Below, piece after piece: positions 1 through 5,380 of a stretch of DNA of 8,405 nucleotides. Origin of the DNA: an uncultured Pseudomonadota bacterium. GTDB lineage: Bacteria; Myxococcota_A; UBA796; UBA9615. The stretch spans positions 1-8,405 of the forward strand of contig CALCXL010000485.1 of assembly GCA_937907595.1 (NCBI GenBank), in the 5' to 3' direction. Each line of letters begins with the position of its first letter. Position 1 is the first letter of the stretch. Made by a program: the position numbers and the translations under genes. The notes beneath the pieces were generated by a model that was not told the DNA's origin, made no database searches, and saw only the letters and a program-made list of their open reading frames with translations.

Positions 1-1
1 C

Positions 2-481
2 GCGGAGGGCGCGCCCTCCTCCCGCATGGTCCTGGTCAAGCACTGGGGCCCCGACGGCTTCATCGTCTACACCAACCTGGGCAGCCGGAAGGCCCAGGAG
101 CTGGACGCCAACCCCCAGGCCGCGCTGCTCTGGCACTGGAAGTCCCAGAAGCGCCAGATCCGCGTGGAGGGCCGCGTGGAGCGCGTCTCCGACGAAGAGG
201 CCGACGCCTACTTCGCCCAACGCCCCCGCCGGAGCCGCATCGGCGCCTGGGCCAGCCGCCAGTCGGAGCCGTTGGTGGGCAGGATGGAGCTGGAGCGGCG
301 CGTGGCGGAGACCCTGGCCCGCTTCCCCCTGGGCGCCGTCCCCCGCCCCGACTTCTGGTCGGGCTACCGCGTGCGCGTCGACCGCATGGAGTTCTGGGAG
401 GACCGCGAGTTCCGCCTGCACATGCGCTGGCTCTACGTCGCCGGCCCCACGGGCTGGACGAGCACGGAGCTGTTTCCGTAG
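2..481 (+). CDS. pdxH: Pyridoxamine 5'-phosphate oxidase, 5'-truncated by window edge
   Basis: PdxH is the FMN enzyme that oxidises pyridoxamine or pyridoxine 5'-phosphate to pyridoxal 5'-phosphate, the last step of PLP synthesis and salvage; it is a cytosolic homodimer. The reading frame is open to the left edge, so the start lies outside; 159 residues are seen against about 215-220 for the family, so roughly 55-60 N-terminal residues are missing. Family landmarks appear in order: the FMN-binding SSRMVLVKHW and FIVYTNLGSRKAQEL segments, RQIRVEG, the YFAQRPRRSRIGAWASRQS block, PRPDFWSGYRV, and the C-terminal EFW...RLHMR active-site segment, where Arg and His of RLH correspond to the substrate-binding Arg197/His199 of E. 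coli. The family's usual RLHDR reads RLHMR here. The stop is TAG at 479-481. The last 49 bases are also coding on the other strand for the convergent glycosyltransferase, leaving no room for a terminator between them. The identification is secure. Confidence 0.95.
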   Translation, partial: AEGAPSSRMVLVKHWGPDGFIVYTNLGSRKAQELDANPQAALLWHWKSQKRQIRVEGRVERVSDEEADAYFAQRPRRSRIGAWASRQSEPLVGRMELERRVAETLARFPLGAVPRPDFWSGYRVRVDRMEFWEDREFRLHMRWLYVAGPTGWTSTELFP

Positions 482-1506
482 GGAGCCTCCAGCGCCGCTG
501 ACCACTCGCCGCGCAGCGCCGGCCAGACCCAGCGTTCTGCGATCGCCTCCCGCCCGCGCTCCCCCAGGGCCCGCCGCAGGTCCGGATCGCCCGACAGCTC
601 CACGATCGCCTCCCGCAGGGCCGCGCCGTCGCCCGCCGGCACCAGCCGCCCACCGCCGGTGTCCCGCAGGACCTCCCCCAGCCCGCCCACGTCGCTGGCC
701 ACCACCGGAAGGCCCAGGCGCTGCGCCTCCAGGGCCACCAGGCCCAAAGTCTCCTCCAGGCTCGGCACCGCCAGCAGGCCCGCGCGGCGCATCAGGGCGT
801 CCCGCTCGTCGGGCTCCAGCCAGCCGTGCCAGCGCGCCTCGGGCCAGGCCTCCCGCCAGCGGGCCTCGGCCCGGGGGTTGTGGGGGAGCCCGCCCGCCAG
901 CAGCGGCGCCGGCAAGCCGTCCAGGGCGCTCAACAGCAGGTCGGTGCCCTTCGCCCGGTCCAGCCGACCCAGGTGCAGGACGTCGTCCCCCTGGGGCACC
1001 GGGCCCGTGGGCGGCGGGTCCACGCCCAGCCGCGCTCGCCGCGCTCCCTGTCCCCGCCGGGCCAGCCGGTCGACCAGCGCCTGGGACGGCGCGAGCACGG
1101 CGTCGGCCTCGGCCATCGCCCGCTCCATGGCCCGCTCGCTGGTCGTCGGCTCCTCCAGGCCCCGCAGCTCCCGCAGCCGCCGATGGTCGACGTGCACAAA
1201 GAACAGCCGCCGGCCGGGCAGGGGACCCACCGCGCGGTCGATGAGGGGGTCGTGCACCACGCAGAGGTCGGGGCCGAAGCGCTCCGCGAACGCGCGCAGG
1301 GCGCCGAAGGGCCGGCCCTGGATCCGCAGGACGTCGCCCCGATCCTCCACCCGATCGTTCTGCTTTCGGGGCCGCCATCCGTCGAAGGAGGCGACGGCCT
1401 GGGGCCAGCCCTCCGCCCGCATCGACCGCGCCAGCCAGCCCACCCCGGTGGAGATGCCGCCGGCCGAGGTCGGGGGGAAGTCCCGGGTGAGGTGCAGCAC
1501 CCTCAT
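433..1506 (-). CDS. GT4-family glycosyltransferase
   Basis: A 357-residue GT-B fold, retaining glycosyltransferase of the GT4 type, probably cytosolic or peripheral at the inner membrane (no signal peptide or membrane helix). The N-terminal domain begins MRVLHLTRDFPPTSAGGIST, the acceptor-side glycine loop typical of GT4 enzymes. The interdomain strand reads ADAVLAPSQALVDRL (about 135-148). The nucleotide-sugar domain begins VLHLGRLDRAKGTDLLL (176-192) and carries the E-x7-E motif ETLGLVALE (E252 and E260), followed by GLPVVASDVGGLGEVL. The ATG at 1506 was chosen because it starts the GT-B beta strand exactly and because it overlaps the stop of the PIG-L gene (ATGA, 1503-1506), a mark of translational coupling. 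The open frame continues upstream but there runs antisense through the deacetylase and has no GT content. The last ~16 residues lie beyond the GT fold and are encoded over the pdxH 3' end. Sugar donor and acceptor cannot be read from sequence; the deacetylase partner makes a GlcNAc donor plausible. Confidence 0.9.
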   Translation of the reverse strand: MRVLHLTRDFPPTSAGGISTGVGWLARSMRAEGWPQAVASFDGWRPRKQNDRVEDRGDVLRIQGRPFGALRAFAERFGPDLCVVHDPLIDRAVGPLPGRRLFFVHVDHRRLRELRGLEEPTTSERAMERAMAEADAVLAPSQALVDRLARRGQGARRARLGVDPPPTGPVPQGDDVLHLGRLDRAKGTDLLLSALDGLPAPLLAGGLPHNPRAEARWREAWPEARWHGWLEPDERDALMRRAGLLAVPSLEETLGLVALEAQRLGLPVVASDVGGLGEVLRDTGGGRLVPAGDGAALREAIVELSGDPDLRRALGERGREAIAERWVWPALRGEWSAALEAPYGNSSVLVQPVGPAT

Positions 1507-2165
1507 GGCGCACTCCGGCGCAGGACGTAGCGGTCGACGTCGCCCAGGCCATCCAGCAGCCCGGGCATCAGGAAGTCCCGCGGCGCCCCCCGAAGCTGCG
1601 AGCGGTGGCAGGCCGCCGCCACCTCCCGCCAACGAGCCTCCACCGGCACGGCGACGTCGGCCTCTTCGGACCCGAAGGAGCCGGGGTGCATGCCGGGCAC
1701 CACGCCCGCGAAGCCCGCCCGCCGCAGCCCCCGCCACAGAGGGTGGAAGAGCCCGGGCGGAAAGACGGCCAGGTGCACGACGTCGGCCACCTCCAGCACC
1801 GCGGCCGTCACCGCCAGGTGGTCGCGGTGCCCGTAGACCCCGTCCGGGCCCAGGGTGACCACGCGCTCGGCGCCCCCAAGATCCTCGCCCAGCCGCTCGC
1901 GCAGCCGCTCCGCCACCGCCGCCGCCTCCAGGGCCCCGTCGGGCAGATCGAGCCCCACCGGCGGATCCAGCCCCAAGGCCGCGCAGGAGGCCTGCAGCTC
2001 CCCCCAACGGTGCTCCCCCAGCGCGTCCCCCTCCAGGCTCCCCGCCGCGTCGCGGCCGGCCTCACCCCGGGTCGCGCAGACGATCTGCGCCCCCCACAGC
2101 CGCAGGGAGCCGGCCACGAAGACCTCGTCGTCGGGGTGCGGCAGGACCGCCAGCGTGCGGGACAT
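1503..2165 (-). CDS. PIG-L/LmbE-family de-N-acetylase
   Basis: A 220-residue zinc hydrolase of the PIG-L family, whose members remove N-acetyl groups from GlcNAc conjugates (GlcNAc-PI, mycothiol and bacillithiol precursors, lipid- or polysaccharide-linked sugars). Visible motifs are HPDDE at residues 10-14 (H10 and D13 the expected zinc ligands, D12 the expected base), the following TRGEAG turn (32-37), GVYGHRDH (109-116; H116 the third expected ligand) and the C-terminal CHRSQ (186-190). It has no signal peptide, so it acts in the cytosol. The ATG at 2165 puts HPDDE nine residues from the start, as usual; a GTG at 2174 would add only three residues. No strong Shine-Dalgarno is seen. It starts 18 bases after the MiaE stop and its stop overlaps the glycosyltransferase start, so the three genes very likely share one transcript. 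The length is nearer to BshB-type enzymes than to MshB (about 300), but no further thiol-synthesis gene lies in the window, so the substrate is open. Confidence 0.9.
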   Translation of the reverse strand: MSRTLAVLPHPDDEVFVAGSLRLWGAQIVCATRGEAGRDAAGSLEGDALGEHRWGELQASCAALGLDPPVGLDLPDGALEAAAVAERLRERLGEDLGGAERVVTLGPDGVYGHRDHLAVTAAVLEVADVVHLAVFPPGLFHPLWRGLRRAGFAGVVPGMHPGSFGSEEADVAVPVEARWREVAAACHRSQLRGAPRDFLMPGLLDGLGDVDRYVLRRSAP

Positions 2166-2183
2166 CGGGGCCACGTCGACCGC

Positions 2184-2771
2184 TCAGTGCAGCGCGGCGC
2201 GGTGGGGCAGGTCGCGCACGATCGCCCCCTCGGCTTCCAGGATCTGGTCCAGGCGGGCGGTGAAGGCCTCCCGCCCGAAGATGCGCTGCGCCAGGCCCGT
2301 GAACAGCCCGTGGTGCCGGGCTTCGGCCTTGAAGAGCTCGGTGTAGAAGTCGGCCAGGGGCCCCGGCTCCAGGGCCTGGGCCACCAGCTGGAAGCGCTCG
2401 CAGCCCCGGGCCTCCACCACCGCGAAGACGATCAGCCGATCCAGCAGGTACTCGTGGACGTCGCCCTTGCGCAGCAGCTTGTGCATGGCCCCGGCGTAGG
2501 GGTCGGGCTGGTCCTGGCCGATGGTCTTGCCGCGCTCCGCCAGCAGGTCGTGCACGCGCTGGAAGTGCGACAGCTCCTCGGCGGCCAGCTCCAGCATCGC
2601 GGCCACCAGATCGCGGTGCTGGTGGTGCTGCGCGGCCAGGATCAGCGCTGCCTGGACCACCTTGCGCTCGTTGTGGGCGTGATCCTGCAGGAACGCGTCG
2701 ACATCGCCCAACACCGCGCGGGCCCATCCCGGGTCGGTGGCGTGCCTCAGTCGCAGGATCGTCGTGCTCAC
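2184..2771 (-). CDS. miaE: MiaE-like tRNA 2-methylthio-N6-isopentenyladenosine hydroxylase
   Basis: MiaE is a ferritin-like, non-haem di-iron monooxygenase that hydroxylates the isopentenyl group of ms2i6A at tRNA position 37, using O2 and outside reducing power. The 195-residue protein shows the expected four-helix iron ligands: E35 in DHAHNERK, the E66-x2-H69 pair in EELSHF, E120 in VEARGCERF, and the E150-x2-H153 pair in KAEARHH. The EARGCERF and LLDRL segments are characteristic of MiaE among ferritin-like proteins. I chose the GTG at 2771, since family similarity begins just after it (LRLRHATDPGW). The open frame extends to an ATG at 2822, but that start would overlap the start codon of the divergent GMC gene and adds a basic, unconserved leader. 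No good Shine-Dalgarno is visible before the GTG, so the start is less certain than the identity. It heads the operon with the deacetylase and glycosyltransferase; nothing obvious links their functions. A plant-type FNR elsewhere in the window is a possible but unproven electron source. Confidence 0.87.
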   Translation of the reverse strand: MSTTILRLRHATDPGWARAVLGDVDAFLQDHAHNERKVVQAALILAAQHHQHRDLVAAMLELAAEELSHFQRVHDLLAERGKTIGQDQPDPYAGAMHKLLRKGDVHEYLLDRLIVFAVVEARGCERFQLVAQALEPGPLADFYTELFKAEARHHGLFTGLAQRIFGREAFTARLDQILEAEGAIVRDLPHRAALH

Positions 2772-2820
2772 GGCCGCGGAGCATGCCACGCGAGGCCGCC
2801 GGGGCTGTAACGTCGTCGGC
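2772..2820. promoter_or_regulatory. Short divergent intergenic region between miaE and the GMC gene
   Basis: Only 49 bases separate the chosen divergent starts, so both promoters must sit here or inside the opposing gene. On the + strand a TGTAAC hexamer at 2806-2811 resembles a -10 element; if used, transcription would begin within a few bases of the ATG at 2821, giving a leaderless or nearly leaderless mRNA, in line with the lack of a Shine-Dalgarno before that ATG. No matching -35 element is convincing. On the minus strand I see no clear promoter. Inference only. Confidence 0.3.
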
Positions 2821-4398
2821 ATGGATGCATCGACCCACTACGACTGGATCATCGTCGGCTCCGGCTTCGGCGGCAGCGTCAGCGCCCTGCGCCTGACCGA
2901 GAAGGGCTACCGCGTCCTCGTCATCGAGAAGGGCCGCCGCTTCAAGCCCAGCGAGTTTCCGAAGACCAACTGGGACGTCAAGCGCTGGTACTGGATGCCC
3001 AAGATGGGCCTGAAGGGGCTCTTCCAGATGAGCTTCTTCCGCCACGTCACCGTGATGCACGGAGTGGGGGTGGGCGGCGGCTCGCTGGTCTACGCCAACA
3101 CGCTGCCCACGCCGGGGGACGCCTACTTCGAGTCGCCCTCCTGGTCCGACCTGGCCGACTGGAAGACGGAGCTGGCCCCGCACTACGCCACGGTGCGCCG
3201 GATGCTGGGCGCCACCCCCTTCCCCGGGCACACGCGCGGCGACCAGGTGCTGCAGGAGATCGCCCAGGACATCGGCCGCGCCGAGCACTTCCACAAGACG
3301 GAGGTGGCGGTGCACTTCGGCGAGCCGGGGGTGGAGGGGCCGGACCCCTACTTCGACGGCAAGGGGCCGCGGCGCACGGGCTGCACCCACTGCGGCGCCT
3401 GCATGACGGGCTGCCGGGTGGGCGCCAAGAACACCCTGGACAAGAACTACCTGCACCTGGCCGAGGCCGAGGGCCTGACGATCGTCTCCGAGACGGAGGT
3501 GATGGGCCTGGCCCCCTTCCAGGGCGGCTACCGCTTGGAGACGAAGGGCTCCTTCACCGGCGAGAAGCGCCGCTACACCGCCGATCGCGTGGTGATGGCG
3601 GGCGGGGTGATGGGCACGCTGCCCCTGCTGCTGAAGATGAAGGAGGATCAGGAGGGCCTGCCGAAGCTGTCGGACCGGGTGGGCGACTTCGTGCGCACCA
3701 ACAACGAGGCCCTGATGGGCGTGATCGTGCCGGACCCCGACGTCGACTTCACCGAGGGCGTCGCCATCACCTCCATCCTGCACGCCGACGAGCACAGCCA
3801 CATCGAGCCCGTGCGCTACGGCCCCGGCTCCGGCTTCTTCCGCACCCTCGCCGTGCCCTACGCCCCCGGCGACCACCTGCCCGCGCGCCTGGCCGGCGCC
3901 ACCCGCGCCTTCCTCAAGCAGCCGGTGCGGTGGGCGAAGGCGCTGACCGTGCGCGACTTCAGCAAGCAGAGCCAGGTCCTGCTGTACATGCGCACGTTGG
4001 AGGAGACGCTGTCCGTGCGGCTGGGGCGGTCGATGTACACCGGCTTCCAGCGCGGCCTGACCACGCAGCTGGACGACCCCTCCAGCGCGCCGAAGTCCTT
4101 CCTGCCCGAGGCCACGGACCTGGCCGGGCGCTTCGCCGACAAGGTGGGCGGGGTCACCATGAACCTGGTGCCCGAGCTCCTGCTGGCCACGCCCACCACC
4201 GCGCACATCCTGGGCGGATGCAAGATCGGCGGCTCCCCCGACGACGGCGTGGTGGACGCCGAGCACCAGGTCTTCGGCTACCCCGGGCTCTACGTCATCG
4301 ACGGCTCCGCGGTGGCGGCCAACCCCGGCGTGAACCCCTCCTTGAGCATCGCCGCCCTGGCCGAGCGCGCCATGACGTTCGTGCCCGCCCGGGCCTGA
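2821..4398 (+). CDS. GMC-family FAD oxidoreductase, cholesterol-oxidase-like, with Cys cluster
   Basis: A 525-residue FAD-dependent oxidoreductase acting on an alcohol such as a sterol 3-OH or another hydrophobic alcohol. The dinucleotide-binding motif GSGFGG (G13, G15, G18) and the ribose-binding acid E36 in VLVIEKG lie at the N terminus. HGVGVGGGSLVYAN (from H80) is the second FAD contact. The C-terminal GMC part has HILGGCKIGG (H462, matching the catalytic His of cholesterol oxidase HPLGGC), YVIDGSAV, and VNPSLSIAALAER (N505, matching the catalytic Asn). Between the halves lies GCTHCGACMTGC, with Cys at 188, 191, 194 and 198 followed by AKNTLDKNYL; this Cys-rich segment is shared with ChoD-like bacterial GMC proteins rather than secreted Streptomyces-type oxidases. 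No signal peptide is present, so it is probably cytosolic. The ATG at 2821 puts the FAD motif 12 residues in; an upstream in-frame ATG at 2737 would run into miaE. No Shine-Dalgarno precedes it. The substrate and electron acceptor (O2 or another) are unknown. Confidence 0.93.
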   Translation: MDASTHYDWIIVGSGFGGSVSALRLTEKGYRVLVIEKGRRFKPSEFPKTNWDVKRWYWMPKMGLKGLFQMSFFRHVTVMHGVGVGGGSLVYANTLPTPGDAYFESPSWSDLADWKTELAPHYATVRRMLGATPFPGHTRGDQVLQEIAQDIGRAEHFHKTEVAVHFGEPGVEGPDPYFDGKGPRRTGCTHCGACMTGCRVGAKNTLDKNYLHLAEAEGLTIVSETEVMGLAPFQGGYRLETKGSFTGEKRRYTADRVVMAGGVMGTLPLLLKMKEDQEGLPKLSDRVGDFVRTNNEALMGVIVPDPDVDFTEGVAITSILHADEHSHIEPVRYGPGSGFFRTLAVPYAPGDHLPARLAGATRAFLKQPVRWAKALTVRDFSKQSQVLLYMRTLEETLSVRLGRSMYTGFQRGLTTQLDDPSSAPKSFLPEATDLAGRFADKVGGVTMNLVPELLLATPTTAHILGGCKIGGSPDDGVVDAEHQVFGYPGLYVIDGSAVAANPGVNPSLSIAALAERAMTFVPARA

Positions 4399-4429
4399 TC
4401 CCGCCCACGCCCCGCGTCCCCCAACGACA

Positions 4430-4456
4430 ACACCCCGGGGGGTGAGCCCGGGGCGT
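4430..4456. terminator. Hairpin between convergent genes, probable bidirectional terminator
   Basis: A perfect 7-bp stem CCCCGGG (4433-4439) and CCCGGGG (4447-4453) encloses a 7-base loop; beyond one mismatch (4432/4454) two more pairs form (4430-4456, 4431-4455). It lies about 32 bases after the GMC stop and 37 bases after the stop of the convergent exported-protein gene, the expected place for a shared terminator. There is no T-run on either strand, so it would be a weak intrinsic terminator or a 3'-end stabiliser. The rest of 4399-4492 shows nothing else. Confidence 0.55.
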
Positions 4457-4492
4457 CGCCGAAGGAAGGAGGGGGCGTCGGCCGAGAGGCGC

Positions 4493-5161
4493 TCAGTGGC
4501 GCTCGGCGACGCAGGCCATCGTGTCGGCCCACTCGGCGCCGCCCTCCAGGGCCCGGACCGCGCCGCGCAGCTTGCGGAAGTCGGCCCGCAGCGCGCGCAG
4601 CTCCTGGAGGACGCCGGCCAGCTCGTCCCGGACGTGGGCCTGCTTCGCCTGGGCCTCGGCCAGGGTCATGCTGTTCGCGGCGGGGGGACCCGAGTTCACC
4701 AGGACGCGGATGGCGGTCCGCAGGCGGCGGTCGGCGGTCTTGAGGGTGCGGGCGTCCTTCTGCAGGTCGATCATGTCCCGGCGGACGGCGTACATCTCGT
4801 CGGCGTAGGCATCGGCCTCGCGGTCGAAGGTCTTGCCCAGGAAGCCCAGCAGCACCTGCTCGGTCCCGCGGGTCACGTCCTTCATCCAGCCGATGGCGCC
4901 CTTGACGGTCATGTCGTCACCGTGCTGCTGGTCGCTGGCCTCCTTCCACATCATGCTGCGGTAGTCCTCGTAGTCGCCGCCCAGGATGGCGGTGGCGTCG
5001 GCCAGGCCGTCCGAGGTGATCCAGAGCTCGCCCGCGTCGACGTAGAGCAGGTCGGCGGCGCCGCACTCGATCTGCGGGGTGGCCGGGCCGTCTCCGGCGA
5101 GGGCGGGGGTGGCGAAGGCGAGGGCGGCGGCGGCGGCGAAGGCGGGGGCGATGCGGGTCAT
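4493..5161 (-). CDS. Exported helical protein of unknown function, two terminal cysteines
   Basis: I do not recognise this family. The 222-residue product begins with a clear Sec signal peptide: MTR, a hydrophobic Ala-rich core (residues 4-17) and a likely signal peptidase I site TPALA before GDG (cut after A22). The mature ~200 residues have a short N-terminal part with C33 (IECGAADLLYVDAGELWITSD, strand-like), then charged, Ala/Leu/Arg-rich sequence from about 84 to the end that looks fully helical, including a long heptad-like stretch (about 168-208). The only other cysteine, C217, is six residues from the C terminus, so C33-C217 could form a disulfide in the periplasm. There is no lipobox or membrane anchor, so a soluble periplasmic or secreted protein is expected. 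The ATG at 5161 is supported by the signal peptide and a strong Shine-Dalgarno; the open frame reaches 5275 but the extra residues are not signal-like. A sigma-54-type promoter match lies 51 bases upstream. It could be a periplasmic stress or envelope-binding protein; no function is claimed. Confidence 0.85.
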   Translation of the reverse strand: MTRIAPAFAAAAALAFATPALAGDGPATPQIECGAADLLYVDAGELWITSDGLADATAILGGDYEDYRSMMWKEASDQQHGDDMTVKGAIGWMKDVTRGTEQVLLGFLGKTFDREADAYADEMYAVRRDMIDLQKDARTLKTADRRLRTAIRVLVNSGPPAANSMTLAEAQAKQAHVRDELAGVLQELRALRADFRKLRGAVRALEGGAEWADTMACVAERH

Positions 5162-5164
5162 GGT

Positions 5165-5173
5165 CTCTTCCTT
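5165..5173 (-). promoter_or_regulatory. Strong ribosome binding site for the exported-protein gene
   Basis: The minus strand reads AAGGAAGAG ahead of the ATG at 5161, with the AGGA core 7 bases from the start. It is the best Shine-Dalgarno in the window and decides the start in favour of the signal-peptide methionine, suggesting high expression compared with its neighbours, most of which lack one. Confidence 0.75.
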
Positions 5174-5211
5174 TCGGGGGGCGCCGTGGGTCGGCGACGT
5201 TTCCATGGAAG

Positions 5212-5227
5212 AGCACGGGTCGTGCCA
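5212..5227 (-). promoter_or_regulatory. Candidate sigma-54 (-24/-12) promoter
   Basis: The minus strand reads TGGCACGACCCGTGCT. Against the sigma-54 consensus TGGCACG-N4-TTGCW it matches all seven -24 positions, has the exact 4-base spacer and matches four of five -12 positions (G in place of the first T); the invariant GG and GC are at the correct spacing. Taking the GC as -13/-12, transcription would start near 5201 and leave a leader of about 40 bases before the ATG at 5161, with the Shine-Dalgarno in place. The element contains the short dyad GCACG/CGTGC, which could alternatively be an operator. No comparably good sigma-70 promoter was seen in 5162-5290. Confidence 0.5.
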
Positions 5228-5303
5228 GACTCTGAAGAACGCCTCAAGTCGGCCCTGGAGCATCCCAGAAGGCACATTGTGGGGCGATGTGTCGGTCCCG
5301 CCG

Positions 5304-5360
5304 GTCCGCGATTTCGTCCGTCCGCGGACGTCCGGACACCCGCCGCTCCGTCCGCCGGAC
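5304..5360. repeat. Cluster of GTCCG/CGGAC inverted repeats
   Basis: Five GTCCG copies begin at 5304, 5316, 5320, 5330 and 5350, with three CGGAC partners. They form three dyads: the palindrome GTCCGCGGAC (5320-5329, extending to CGTCCGCGGACG at 5319-5330), GTCCGGAC (5330-5337) and GTCCGcCGGAC (5350-5360). The dyads begin at spacings of 10 and 20 bases, close to whole helical turns. The cluster sits about 100-160 bases upstream of the inferred sigma-54 start site, where enhancer-binding activators usually bind, and 20-80 bases after the stop of the FNR gene. It may therefore be activator sites, an FNR transcript terminator (no T-run) or both. 'Regulatory' is inference; the repeats are seen directly. 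Confidence 0.5.
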
Positions 5361-5380
5361 AGCCCACGGCAGCGATCGCG

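Noticed and set aside
1507..2007. N-terminal extension of the glycosyltransferase frame upstream of 1506
   Set aside because: The extra 167 residues are Gly/Ala/Arg-rich and overlap the deacetylase gene in another frame; the GT-B fold starts exactly at the ATG at 1506.
1503..2165. Naming the pair bshB/bshA or mshB/mshA
   Set aside because: The enzyme families match but substrate-specific residues could not be verified and no ligase gene is in the window.
2737..2820. GMC start at the ATG at 2737
   Set aside because: It would overlap the miaE coding region and push the N-terminal FAD motif to residue 41; the ATG at 2821 gives the usual position.
2772..2822. MiaE start at the ATG at 2822
   Set aside because: It would overlap the divergent GMC start codon and adds a basic leader without family similarity; the GTG at 2771 fits better, though this is not proven.
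2062..4266. Very long open frame on the minus strand across the GMC gene (and long plus-strand frames at 1605-2810, 4442-6094 and 6119-8053)
   Set aside because: They mirror genuine genes in GC-rich DNA, are low-complexity (Gly/Arg/His/Val/Gln-rich) with no domain motifs, while the opposite strand carries clear family motifs.
5201..5210. Palindrome TTCCATGGAA as an operator
   Set aside because: It is a single 10-base palindrome that falls at the predicted transcription start; there is no second copy and nothing else supports a role.
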